From Rhodospirillaceae bacterium CCH5-H10 (GTDB lineage: Bacteria > Pseudomonadota > Alphaproteobacteria > Reyranellales > Reyranellaceae), in assembly GCA_001557035.1 (NCBI GenBank), contig LSKJ01000242.1, positions 1 through 14,079 of the forward strand: a stretch of 14,079 nucleotides of DNA, written 5' to 3'. The translations under genes were made by a program, and so were the position numbers. The notes beneath the pieces were generated by a model, which worked only from the letters and a program-made list of their open reading frames with translations, ran no database searches and was not told the DNA's origin. Shown here one piece after another: positions 6,573-14,020 of the stretch (the stretch's first letter is position 1; each line of letters opens with the position of its first letter).

Positions 6573-7951
6573 ATTGGAGCCCTACATTCGATGCCGCGGA
6601 GGGGCCCGTCTACGAAGGCATCGTCGAGGCACTCGAACGCGATATTTCCTCGGGCCGCCTGCATCGCGGCCAGCGGCTGCCGACCCATCGGGCGCTCGCC
6701 AAAGCGCTGAGTGTCGACCTGACGACCGTGACGCGTGCCTACAATGAGGCTCGTCGCCGGGGCCTGACCGATGCCAGGGTGGGGCAGGGCACCTTCGTCG
6801 CCGAAAGCCGCGCGCTGCCAGCGGGCCCCCGGCGCGAGGCGGCCGGGATAGACGTCGACCTGTCGATGAACCTGCCGCCCTCCCCGATCGAGGCCGATCT
6901 GGAAGGTCGCATCATGCGCGGGCTGGCCGTCCTGCAGCGCGACCACGGCTTCTCCGATCTCCTGAGCTACCAGCAGGCGGGCGGCAGCACCGTCGATCGC
7001 GGCATTGCGGCCGATTGGCTGCGGCGGCGCGTACGCACTGCCGAAGCAGACCGGCTGGTGATTTCTTCCGGTACCCAAAGCGCGCTCATGGCGACGCTCC
7101 TGTCGGTGACGCGGCCGGGCGATGTCGTGCTCACCGACCGGTTGACCTATCCCGGCTTCAAGTCGGCGGCGGCGGCGCTCGGCGTGCGCCTGGTCGGCGT
7201 CGCATCGGACGGCGACGGCATGGATCCCGAAGCGCTTGCCGATGCCTGTCGTGTGCATGCACCGAAAGCTGCCTATCTCCTGCCGACGATCCACAATCCG
7301 ACGACGCAGACGATCGGGCAGGCGCGACGCGAGCAGCTCGCGGCCGCGATCCGTCGTCACGACCTCGTGCTGATCGAGGACGACGCCTATGGAAATCTCG
7401 AACCGAAGGCACAACCGATCGCCACGTTGATTCCCGAGCGCAGCTATCTCGCGATGACCTTGTCGAAGTGCATGGCGCCCGGCTTGCGCGTCGCCCATGT
7501 GCTCACGCCCGATCGTGCCGCGGCGTCGGTCGTCTCCAATGCGCTGCGCACGGTGTCGCAGATGCCTGTGCCACTCATGGTCGCGCTCGTGTCGCGCTGG
7601 CTCGCCGATGGTAGCGCCGACGCCATCATCTCGGCGGTTGCAGCGGAAGCCGCCGCCAGACAGAAGCTGGCGGAGAAGGCGCTTTCGGGTCAGAATTATC
7701 TCGCCCATCCGAAGGGACACCATGTCTGGCTGCGCTTGCCGGCCGCATGGACCCGGGCGGAGTTTGCCGCGCATGTTCAACGACAGGGGCTTGCAGTGGT
7801 GACGAGCGACAGTTTCAGCGTCGATGGAGAGCAGGAGCATGCCATTCGCATCGCGCTGGGCGCGGCGCGCAATCGCTCGGAGCTCGTCGCGGCGCTCGAC
7901 GTGCTGGTCGTCGCGTTGAAATCGCCCGCCTACGCCTCGCGCATCGTCTAG
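6569..7951 (+). CDS. MocR-type transcriptional regulator (GntR wHTH fused to PLP-binding aminotransferase-like domain)
   Basis: The 460-residue protein has an N-terminal GntR-type winged helix-turn-helix (about 14-78, with GQRLPTHRALAKALSVD and GQGTFV) joined to a fold-type I aminotransferase-like domain. PLP-site residues are visible: HNPTTQT at 242-248, DDAYG at 271-275, Schiff-base lysine K300 in TLSKCMAPG, and R307 in GLRVAH. Such proteins sense PLP or amino-acid-derived ligands and usually control adjacent genes. The start is the ATG at 6569, with AAGGAG 9 nt upstream. The gene ends 11 bp before cydA on the same strand, so it is probably cotranscribed with and regulates the cytochrome bd genes and/or the divergent DUF983 gene. 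All key PLP residues look intact, so PLP binding is expected; residual aminotransferase activity cannot be excluded. Ligand unknown. Confidence 0.93.
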   Translation: MDWSPTFDAAEGPVYEGIVEALERDISSGRLHRGQRLPTHRALAKALSVDLTTVTRAYNEARRRGLTDARVGQGTFVAESRALPAGPRREAAGIDVDLSMNLPPSPIEADLEGRIMRGLAVLQRDHGFSDLLSYQQAGGSTVDRGIAADWLRRRVRTAEADRLVISSGTQSALMATLLSVTRPGDVVLTDRLTYPGFKSAAAALGVRLVGVASDGDGMDPEALADACRVHAPKAAYLLPTIHNPTTQTIGQARREQLAAAIRRHDLVLIEDDAYGNLEPKAQPIATLIPERSYLAMTLSKCMAPGLRVAHVLTPDRAAASVVSNALRTVSQMPVPLMVALVSRWLADGSADAIISAVAAEAAARQKLAEKALSGQNYLAHPKGHHVWLRLPAAWTRAEFAAHVQRQGLAVVTSDSFSVDGEQEHAIRIALGAARNRSELVAALDVLVVALKSPAYASRIV

Positions 7952-7962
7952 GAGAAGGCACC

Positions 7963-9381
7963 ATGTTCGAAGGATTGGACGCAGTCTTCCTGGCGAGACT
8001 TCAATTCGCCTTCACCGTTTCGTTCCACTTCATCTTCCCGTCCTTTTCGATCGGCCTGGCGAGCTTCCTCGCCGTGCTCGAAGGCCTTTGGCTGTGGACG
8101 GGACGGCAGGTCTATCTCGACCTGTTCAAGTACTGGCTGAAGATCTTCGCACTGGCCTTCGGCATGGGCGTCGTGTCGGGCATCGTCATGTCCTACCAGT
8201 TCGGGACCAACTGGTCGGTCTTCTCCGACAAGGCCGGCCCCGTGATCGGCCCGTTGATGGCCTACGAGGTGCTGACGGCGTTCTTCCTCGAAGCCGGCTT
8301 CCTGGGCGTCATGCTGTTCGGCATGAACCGCGTCGGCAAGGGGCTGCACTTCACGGCGACGCTGGCCGTTGCCATCGGCACCTTCTTCTCGGCCTTCTGG
8401 ATTCTGTCCGCAAACAGCTGGATGCAGACGCCGGCGGGCTACGCGATCAACGCAGGCGGCCAGTTCGTCCCCGTCGACTGGTGGGCGGTCATCTTCAACC
8501 CGTCCTTCCCGTACCGGCTCGTGCACACGGTCTTCGGCGCCTACCTGACGACGGCGCTGGTCGTCGGTGCGGTCGGTGCGTGGCATCTCCTGAAAGAGCG
8601 CGGAAACGAGGGCGCGCGCGTCATGTTCTCGATGGCGATGGGCATGATCGCCGTCGTGGCGCCGCTGCAGATCTTCGCCGGCGACCAGCACGGGCTGAAC
8701 ACGCTGGAGCACCAGCCGGTCAAGGTCATGGCCATGGAAGGCCACTTCAAGAGCTATCCCGACGGCGCGCCGCTGGTCCTGTTCGGCTGGCCCGATGAGG
8801 CCGCGGGCAAGAACCTGTTTGCCGTGGAGATCCCGAAGGCGTCGTCGCTGATCCTGAAACATTCGTGGGACGCGCCGCTCAAGGGGCTCGACACGGTCGA
8901 TCGCAAGGACTGGCCGCCGGTGGCCATCGTGTTCTGGGCATTCCGGATCATGGTCGGCATGGGCATGCTGATGCTGACGCTGGCGGTGTTCAGCCTGTTC
9001 GCCCGTGTCCGCGGGAAACTCTACGACTGGCCACTGCTGCACCGCTTCGCGCTGGCGATGGGGCCGGCTGGCTTCGTCGCCGTCATTGCGGGCTGGGTGA
9101 CGACGGAAGTCGGACGCCAGCCCTACACGGTGCACGGCCTGTTGCGCACGGCCGACTCGGCGTCGGCGCTCGATGCACCGGCCGTGGGCGCCTCGCTCAT
9201 GGCCTTCGTCATCGTCTACTTCTTCGCCTTCGGCGCCGGCACCTACTACATCCTGAAGCTCATGTCCCATCCGCCGCATCGCGGCGAGGAGGGGCCACGG
9301 CGCGACCAGCCCGTGCGGGCCGCGGGCCTCACGCCCGCCCCCGCCGTCGCCGAATCGCTCGCGACCGGCAAGGAGGCCTGA
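7963..9381 (+). CDS. cydA: Cytochrome bd-type quinol oxidase subunit I (CIO type, short Q-loop)
   Basis: This 472-residue polytopic membrane protein is subunit I of a bd-type terminal oxidase, which oxidises quinol and reduces O2 to water without pumping protons. Haem ligands are identifiable by comparison with E. coli CydA: H22 (b595), H188 in RLVHTVFGAYL and M330 in FRIM (b558). Conserved acidic residues E102 and E110 lie in YEVLTAFFLEAGF, and GWVTTEVGRQP carries E382. The Q-loop has K254 and E259 in KVMAME but lacks the long insert of E. coli CydA, placing it in the short-loop, cyanide-insensitive-oxidase (CioA) group. The start at 7963 is preceded by GGAGAAGG. It follows the MocR gene by 11 bp and precedes cydB by 2 bp. 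Expected at low oxygen or under respiratory inhibition; no FNR-like box was found immediately upstream. Confidence 0.97.
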   Translation: MFEGLDAVFLARLQFAFTVSFHFIFPSFSIGLASFLAVLEGLWLWTGRQVYLDLFKYWLKIFALAFGMGVVSGIVMSYQFGTNWSVFSDKAGPVIGPLMAYEVLTAFFLEAGFLGVMLFGMNRVGKGLHFTATLAVAIGTFFSAFWILSANSWMQTPAGYAINAGGQFVPVDWWAVIFNPSFPYRLVHTVFGAYLTTALVVGAVGAWHLLKERGNEGARVMFSMAMGMIAVVAPLQIFAGDQHGLNTLEHQPVKVMAMEGHFKSYPDGAPLVLFGWPDEAAGKNLFAVEIPKASSLILKHSWDAPLKGLDTVDRKDWPPVAIVFWAFRIMVGMGMLMLTLAVFSLFARVRGKLYDWPLLHRFALAMGPAGFVAVIAGWVTTEVGRQPYTVHGLLRTADSASALDAPAVGASLMAFVIVYFFAFGAGTYYILKLMSHPPHRGEEGPRRDQPVRAAGLTPAPAVAESLATGKEA

Positions 9382-9383
9382 TC

Positions 9384-10385
9384 ATGCCATTCGACCTGCC
9401 GATGTTCTTCGCCTTCATCATCGCCTTCGCCATCCTGGCCTATGTCGTCATGGACGGGTTCGACCTGGGCGTCGGCATCCTGTTTCCGTTCCTCCCTGTC
9501 GGCCGCGAGCGCGACAGCGCCATCAATTCGGTGGCTCCGGTCTGGGACGGCAACGAGACGTGGCTGGTGATGGGCGGCGGCGGCCTGCTGGCGGCCTTCC
9601 CGCTGGCCTACGGCATGATCCTGTCGGCTCTCTATGCGCCGATCATCGCGATGCTGCTGGCGCTGGTCTTCCGCGGCGTCGCCTTCGAGTTCCGCTGGCG
9701 CGACCCGCGCCATCGCCCGTTGTGGGACGTGGCGTTCACGGGCGGCTCCATTGTCGCGGCTCTCGCGCAGGGCATCACGCTCGGCGCGCTGCTGCAGGGA
9801 ATCGCCGTCCGGGACCGGACCTATGCCGGCGGATGGTTCGACTGGCTGACGCCGTTCAGCCTGCTCGTGGGCGTGAGCCTGGTCTGCGGCTACGCACTGC
9901 TGGGCTCGACCTGGCTGGTGATGAAGAGCGAAGGCTCGCTGCAGGAGCGTTGCTACCGGCTGGCCTTTCGCCTCGCCATCGGAACCATCGTGGCGATGGC
10001 CGCGGTGAGCGCCGCGACGCCCTTCCTGCGCGACGCCTACTGGCTGCGCTGGTTCGCCTGGCCGCAGGTTCTTTTCACGGCCCAGGTGCCGGTGCTGATC
10101 GCGGTCGTCACCTTCGTGCTGTTCTGGAGTTTGAAGCGCGGCCATCACTACACGCCGTTCCTGATGGCGCTGGCCCTGTTCGGCTTGGGGCTCGCCGGCC
10201 TCGGCATCAGCCTGTATCCCTACGTGGTACCGCCGTCGGTCTCGATCTGGGACGCCGCCGCACCGCACGACAGCCTGAAGTTCATGCTGCCCGGCGTGCT
10301 GGTGATGGTGCCCATCATCCTGGCCTATACCGGCTATTCCTACTGGGTGTTCCGCGGCAAGACCGGACACGACGGATATCACTGA
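9384..10385 (+). CDS. cydB: Cytochrome bd-type quinol oxidase subunit II
   Basis: The 333-residue inner-membrane protein shows the CydB signatures MDGFDLGVG at 23-31 and WDGNETWLV at 54-62, and multiple transmembrane helices throughout. It pairs with CydA to form the oxidase core and stabilise the haems. The start at 9384 has AGGAGG (9371-9376) 7 nt upstream, inside the end of cydA, and lies 2 bp after the cydA stop. The last bases overlap the next start (TGATG), so the small downstream peptide is translated in coupling. Length is normal for CioB/CydB. No lesion is seen. Confidence 0.97.
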   Translation: MPFDLPMFFAFIIAFAILAYVVMDGFDLGVGILFPFLPVGRERDSAINSVAPVWDGNETWLVMGGGGLLAAFPLAYGMILSALYAPIIAMLLALVFRGVAFEFRWRDPRHRPLWDVAFTGGSIVAALAQGITLGALLQGIAVRDRTYAGGWFDWLTPFSLLVGVSLVCGYALLGSTWLVMKSEGSLQERCYRLAFRLAIGTIVAMAAVSAATPFLRDAYWLRWFAWPQVLFTAQVPVLIAVVTFVLFWSLKRGHHYTPFLMALALFGLGLAGLGISLYPYVVPPSVSIWDAAAPHDSLKFMLPGVLVMVPIILAYTGYSYWVFRGKTGHDGYH

Positions 10386-10486
10386 TGCCCAAAGCGCGTC
10401 AGTGGCTGTGGTTCGTCGGCCTGTGGGCCGGCGGAGTCGGCGTGACGGCGCTGGTCGGCTACGCCATCAAGTTCTGGCTGAAATAG
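10385..10486 (+). CDS. DUF2474 / CydX-like single-span membrane peptide
   Basis: A 33-residue peptide starts at the ATG overlapping the cydB stop by one base (TGATG). It begins MPKARQWLWF, has one hydrophobic helix at about 8-30 with the small-residue run GLWAGGVGV, and ends in KFWLK, a layout expected for a single-span inner-membrane subunit. Position and pattern match the short DUF2474 proteins encoded after cydAB in many Proteobacteria, which are analogous to CydX/CydZ, small subunits needed for stability or haem assembly of bd oxidases. The match is by pattern and context, not by a search. It is shorter than most ORF cut-offs and easily missed. Confidence 0.85.
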   Translation: MPKARQWLWFVGLWAGGVGVTALVGYAIKFWLK

Positions 10487-10508
10487 GGGCCGTTCTGGGC
10501 CAATTGGC

Positions 10509-10859
10509 TCAGGTCGTGCGGCGCATCGGCTGGCAATTGGTGGCCAGCGGCGAGCCGCCACTCAAGGTCTTGAGCGTGCCCGCATTGGCAGGGCCGGACC
10601 ATTCGGTCGAGGAATCGGCGTAGCGGAAGCCGGGGGTGCCCCCCTGATATTCCATCCGCCACGTCCGGTCGCCCAGCGTCACGGAGGCGCGGTTCTTGGC
10701 GTAGACCACCGACACCTCCTTGCGGCCCTCGCAGAGGTAAGCAATGCCCGAGGGCGTCGCCTCCTCGGGCGCCGGGCGCGGGATCGTGGTGGTTAGCGGC
10801 TGCGCCTGCTGGGTGCAGCCACTCATCAGGATCAACGCAACAATCGACAGGCGCTTCAT
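10509..10859 (-). CDS. MliC-like lipoprotein (candidate C-type lysozyme inhibitor)
   Basis: This 116-residue protein begins MKRLSIVALILMSGC, a signal with a lipobox-like LMSGC and lipidation cysteine C15. A low-complexity Thr/Pro linker (about 21-37) follows. The domain from 40 to about 116 has the MliC pattern: AYLCEG, a VSVVYAKNRASVTL strand pair, GFRYADSSTEWSG and a final cysteine. C43 and C109 could form the family disulphide. MliC proteins sit in the outer membrane and protect peptidoglycan from lysozyme. The start is the ATG at 10859-10857, with GGAGG on the same strand 9 nt upstream; longer in-frame versions lack a signal peptide. It is convergent with the cyd operon (22-bp gap) and divergent from the hydrolase operon, so it is its own transcription unit. 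Lipoprotein status is fairly secure; the inhibitor function is a family-level guess. Confidence 0.7.
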   Translation of the reverse strand: MKRLSIVALILMSGCTQQAQPLTTTIPRPAPEEATPSGIAYLCEGRKEVSVVYAKNRASVTLGDRTWRMEYQGGTPGFRYADSSTEWSGPANAGTLKTLSGGSPLATNCQPMRRTT

Positions 10860-10908
10860 GGTGCGCTTTCCTCCCGGGGCGAACATAGCAAATCGCTTAG
10901 GAGACGGA

Positions 10909-11703
10909 ATGGCCCTGTTCAAGCTGCGAGATGGCGCGGAACTCCATTACGAGGTCCATGGCAGCGGTCCCGTACTGTTTCTGGTGGCCGGCCTCGGCGG
11001 TGACGGGCGCTGGTGGGGCGACAACGTGTCCGAACTGGCCCGCCAATTCACCGTCGTCGTGCACGATCATCGCGGCACGGCGCGCAGTACCCTGTCGAAG
11101 ATCATCTACAGCGTCGAGCAGATGGCCGACGATGCGCGGCAGCTCATCGAAGGGCTGGGCTACGACAAGGTCCATTGGTGCGGCCACTCGACCGGCGGCG
11201 CGATGGGACAGATCCTGGCGATCGAGCATCCCGAGCGGATCGACCGGCTCGTGCTCAGCGCCACTTGGGCGAAGACCGACGCCTTCTTCCGCCGGCTGTT
11301 CGAAGTGCGCTCGCTGATGCTGCGCGAACTGGGGCCGGAGGCCTATCTGAAGTCGAGCGCGCTGGCGCTGAATTCGCCGTCCTGGGTGCGCGACCATGAC
11401 GCCGATCTGGTGGCCGCCGAGGCAAAGGCGGCCGGCACCATCCCGGAGCCCGAGATCGTCCTGTCCCGGATCGCCGCCATCGTGGCGCACGATCGCCGCG
11501 AGCAGTTGCAGAAGGTGACGGCCCGCACCTTGGCCGTTTGCGCCCGCGACGACACGGTGACGCCACTCTATTTCACCGAGGAGCTGGTGCGCCTGATCCC
11601 CAGCGCGCGCGCTTATGTGCTGCCGGACGGCGGCCATGCATATCCGAACGTGCACGGCGCGGAGTTTCGTCGTGTAATGACCTCCTTCCTGCTGGAGCCC
11701 TGA
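10909..11703 (+). CDS. Alpha/beta hydrolase, RutD-like
   Basis: The 264-residue cytoplasmic protein is a canonical alpha/beta hydrolase. It has an oxyanion-loop region AGLGGDGRWW at 27-36, HDHRGT at 52-57, nucleophile elbow GHSTGG with S94, acid D215 in RDDTVTP and H243 in PDGGHAYP. The overall pattern, including the FRRLFEVRSLML lid segment and the LGG-G--W start, resembles RutD, which acts on aminoacrylate in the Rut uracil pathway, and 3-oxoadipate enol-lactonase. No other rut genes are in the window, so a RutD role is not assured; an ester, lactone or carbamoyl substrate is equally possible. The start at 10909 has AGGAG 5 nt upstream, and the gene ends 5 bp before the M20 amidohydrolase start, indicating cotranscription. 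Confidence 0.9.
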   Translation: MALFKLRDGAELHYEVHGSGPVLFLVAGLGGDGRWWGDNVSELARQFTVVVHDHRGTARSTLSKIIYSVEQMADDARQLIEGLGYDKVHWCGHSTGGAMGQILAIEHPERIDRLVLSATWAKTDAFFRRLFEVRSLMLRELGPEAYLKSSALALNSPSWVRDHDADLVAAEAKAAGTIPEPEIVLSRIAAIVAHDRREQLQKVTARTLAVCARDDTVTPLYFTEELVRLIPSARAYVLPDGGHAYPNVHGAEFRRVMTSFLLEP

Positions 11704-11708
11704 TCGCC

Positions 11709-12884
11709 ATGAAAATCGAACCGCTGATCGCCGCCGCCGCCGCCGAGCTGACCGCCATCCGGCGCGACATCCATGCTCATCCCGAACTGGGCTTCGAGGA
11801 AGAGCGCACCAGCACCATCGTGGCGCAGAAGCTGAAGGAATGGGGCTGCGAGGTGACCACCGGCATCGGCAAGACCGGCGTCGTGGGCACGATCCGCGTC
11901 GGCAACAATCCGCGCGCCATCGGCCTGCGCGCCGACATGGACGCGCTGCCGATGGACGAGCTCAACACCTTCGATCACCGCAGCACGCACAAGGGCCGCA
12001 TGCATGCCTGCGGCCATGACGGCCACACCGCGATGCTGCTGGGCGCCGCTAAGTACCTCGCTGCGACACGCAACTTCGACGGCACCGTGCACCTCATCTT
12101 CCAGCCGGCCGAGGAAGGCCGCGGAGGCGCCGAGGCGATGGTCAAGGATGGCCTGTTCCAGAAATTTCCCTGCGAGATCATCTTCGGCATGCACAACAGG
12201 CCGAAGCTCGACGTCGGCAAGTTCGCCATCCGCTCGGGCCCGCAGATGGCCGGCGGCGGCCTGTTCGACATCCACATCACCGGCAAGGGCGCGCACGGCG
12301 CGCGGCCCGAGACCGGCGTCGACCCGGTGATCATCGCCACGCAGATCATCTCCGCCCTGCAGAGCGTGGTGTCGCGCAACGTGGCGCCGCTCGATTCGGC
12401 GGTGATCTCGGTGACGCAGATGCATTCCGGCGACGCCTACAACGTGATCCCGCAGGAAGCAGTGCTGCGCGGCACGATCCGCGCCTTCCGGAAGGAGACG
12501 ATGGCCCTGATCAAGGAGCGCATCGAGACGATCTCCAGCGGCATCGCGAAGACGTTGGGTGGCAGCGCCAAGGCCGACGTGCGCATCGCCTTCCCGCCGC
12601 TGGTGAACGACAAGGATGCCGTGAAGTTCATCGCCGATGTGGCGGCGGAGATCGTGGGGCCGGAGAACATGAACCGCGAGGGCCCGTTCGTGATGGCCTC
12701 GGAAGACTTCTCCTACATGCTGGAGCAAGTTCCCGGCGCTTTCATCAACATCGGCAACGGCGGCGGCGAAGGCGGCTGTGAGGTCCACAATCCCAGCTAC
12801 GACTTCAACGACGAGGCGCTCACGCTCGGTTCGACCCTGTGGGCGCGGGTCGTCGAGAAGCGGCTGGCGAAGGACGCGCGTTGA
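11709..12884 (+). CDS. M20D-family amidohydrolase (hippurate hydrolase / N-acyl amino acid amidohydrolase type)
   Basis: The 391-residue protein has the complete metal site of M20D peptidases: C101 and H103 in HACGHDGH, E135-E136 in PAEEG, H162 in GMHN and H360 in EVHNPSYDFND. It binds two divalent metals and hydrolyses an amide bond, as in hippurate hydrolase, N-acetyl-diaminopimelate deacetylase and IAA-amino-acid hydrolases. The dimerisation (lid) domain runs from about 183 to 295, with GKGAHGARPETGVDP. There is no signal peptide, so it is cytoplasmic. The start at 11709 lies 5 bp after the hydrolase stop. Its stop overlaps the TTG of the next gene (TTGA). A nitrogen-salvage or catabolic role alongside the RutD-like hydrolase is likely. 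The exact acyl group is not predictable. Confidence 0.95.
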   Translation: MKIEPLIAAAAAELTAIRRDIHAHPELGFEEERTSTIVAQKLKEWGCEVTTGIGKTGVVGTIRVGNNPRAIGLRADMDALPMDELNTFDHRSTHKGRMHACGHDGHTAMLLGAAKYLAATRNFDGTVHLIFQPAEEGRGGAEAMVKDGLFQKFPCEIIFGMHNRPKLDVGKFAIRSGPQMAGGGLFDIHITGKGAHGARPETGVDPVIIATQIISALQSVVSRNVAPLDSAVISVTQMHSGDAYNVIPQEAVLRGTIRAFRKETMALIKERIETISSGIAKTLGGSAKADVRIAFPPLVNDKDAVKFIADVAAEIVGPENMNREGPFVMASEDFSYMLEQVPGAFINIGNGGGEGGCEVHNPSYDFNDEALTLGSTLWARVVEKRLAKDAR

Positions 12885-13411
12885 CCGGCGAGGGCGGCGC
12901 CGTCCGGCACTGGCTGCTGCGGGAGCTTCCGTATGTGGCCATGCTGGTTCTGGCGGTCGGCGGCGTCATCGCCATGGGCTTTCGCGGGCCGGCGACCTAC
13001 GGCTACTGGATGGCGCTGGCCCCCGTTTACGGTCTCGCGTGCATCTTTTCGGGCTGGCGCGAAGTTGACAAGACGTCGGAGCATCTGCGGCTGGTCGTGA
13101 CGCAGGCGCTGCACTGGCTGGCCTTCCTGGCGGCCATGTGGCTGATGTTCCTGCCCGAGGTGCGCGGCGTCGTTAACGACAATGCGACCAGCCTCGCGCT
13201 CCTCATCCTGCTGGCGCTCGGCACCTTCGTGGCCGGCGTCCACGCGCGGGTCTGGCGCATCTGCCTCGTCGGCCTGTTCCTTGCCCTGTCGGTGCCGGCG
13301 GTGGCGTGGATCCAGGATTCCGCGATCCTGCTGCTCGTTGGCGCGCTGCTGGCGGTGGCGGCGGGAGGCATCTTCTGGTGGCAGTTGCGGCGCGAGACCG
13401 GCAGGTCATGA
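12881..13411 (+). CDS. Six-helix inner-membrane protein, unknown function (probable TTG start)
   Basis: The predicted 176-residue protein is very hydrophobic, with about six transmembrane segments (near 17-35, 42-57, 72-92, 104-121, 126-144 and 148-167) and small polar loops such as GWREVDKTSEH (58-68) and PEVRGVVNDNAT (92-103). I do not recognise the family. No ATG lies at a suitable place: an upstream ATG at 12839 would overlap the M20 gene by 46 bp, and the next in-frame one (12941) is inside helix 1. The TTG at 12881 forms a 4-bp TTGA overlap with the M20 stop, has AAGGA just upstream, and mirrors the ATGA overlaps elsewhere in the window, so I choose it. Its own stop overlaps the next start by ATGA. 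Membership in the hydrolase operon is clear; a transport or anchoring role is possible but unproven. Confidence 0.8.
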   Translation: MTGEGGAVRHWLLRELPYVAMLVLAVGGVIAMGFRGPATYGYWMALAPVYGLACIFSGWREVDKTSEHLRLVVTQALHWLAFLAAMWLMFLPEVRGVVNDNATSLALLILLALGTFVAGVHARVWRICLVGLFLALSVPAVAWIQDSAILLLVGALLAVAAGGIFWWQLRRETGRS

Positions 13412-14016
13412 GCACTTCGGCCAAGGTGGTTCTCTGGACCGACTATGTCAGCCCCTACGCCTTCGTCGCCAAGGCGTGGGCCTATCAGCTCGAGGCCGAC
13501 TACGAGATCGACCTCGAATGGCGGCCCTACACGCTCGACATCGCCTCGTTCCAGGGCTCCGTGGAGCAGCGCGATCCGCACCACTGGCGTCGCGTCCGCT
13601 ACGCCTACATGGACGCGCGCCGCTTCGCCAACAAACAGGGGCTCGTCCTGATGGGCCCGAAGAAAATCTACTACGCGCGCACGATCAATGCCGGGATGCT
13701 TTACGCCCAGCAGCACGGCGTCTTTCGGGCCTACAACGATCTGGCCTTCGATCGCTTCTGGCGACGCGATCTCGATCCGGAAAGCGTCGAGGCGGTAAGC
13801 GGCGCCCTTGAAGAGGCCGGGGCGCCTCCGGGCTTTGCCGGTTTTCTGGCTGGTGAAGGTGGCGCCCGGCATGACGCGCTGCGCAACGAGGCCGAGGCGT
13901 CGGGCATCTTCGGTGTCCCGAGTTTCGTCCTCGATGGCGAGATTTTCTGGGGCGGCGATCGAGTCTTTCTCCTGCGGGAACGACTCGACGAAAAAGGCGT
14001 TCCGCGCCGCCGCTAG
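13408..14016 (+). CDS. DsbA-family / 2-hydroxychromene-2-carboxylate isomerase-like protein
   Basis: The 202-residue cytoplasmic protein has a thioredoxin-like fold of the kappa-GST/HCCA isomerase type. The N-terminal WTDYVSPYAFVA puts S15 where the CxxC or catalytic serine would lie, a helical insert covers about 50-150, and GVPSFVLDGEIFWGGDR at 169-185 has the cis-proline P171 and the usual FWGxDR end. Without cysteines at the active position it is not a disulphide oxidase; a glutathione-dependent isomerase or transferase is expected. HCCA isomerases act in naphthalene-type aromatic breakdown, while many relatives have unknown substrates. The start overlaps the previous stop (ATGA, 13408-13411). 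It is the last gene of the operon and is followed by the hairpin pair at 14027-14066. Confidence 0.9.
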   Translation: MSTSAKVVLWTDYVSPYAFVAKAWAYQLEADYEIDLEWRPYTLDIASFQGSVEQRDPHHWRRVRYAYMDARRFANKQGLVLMGPKKIYYARTINAGMLYAQQHGVFRAYNDLAFDRFWRRDLDPESVEAVSGALEEAGAPPGFAGFLAGEGGARHDALRNEAEASGIFGVPSFVLDGEIFWGGDRVFLLRERLDEKGVPRRR

Positions 14017-14020
14017 AGTC

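Noticed and set aside
6494..7840. Long upstream extension of the DUF983 frame (577 residues in total)
   Set aside because: The extension is antisense to the MocR gene and has no domain, while AAGGAG plus ATG at 6493 gives a normal-length DUF983 protein.
7948..9279. 443-residue minus-strand frame opposite cydA
   Set aside because: Shadow of a strongly biased membrane-protein gene; charged, His/Arg-rich and without motifs.
9246..10382. 378-residue minus-strand frame opposite cydB
   Set aside because: Same reason: a Gln/His/Arg-rich antisense shadow.
10499..10508. GCCAATTGGC palindrome between the DUF2474 gene and the lipoprotein as a terminator
   Set aside because: Only 10 bp with no loop or T-run; too short to separate from chance.
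11613..12788. 391-residue minus-strand frame opposite the M20D gene
   Set aside because: Antisense shadow; the sense gene has an intact metal site.
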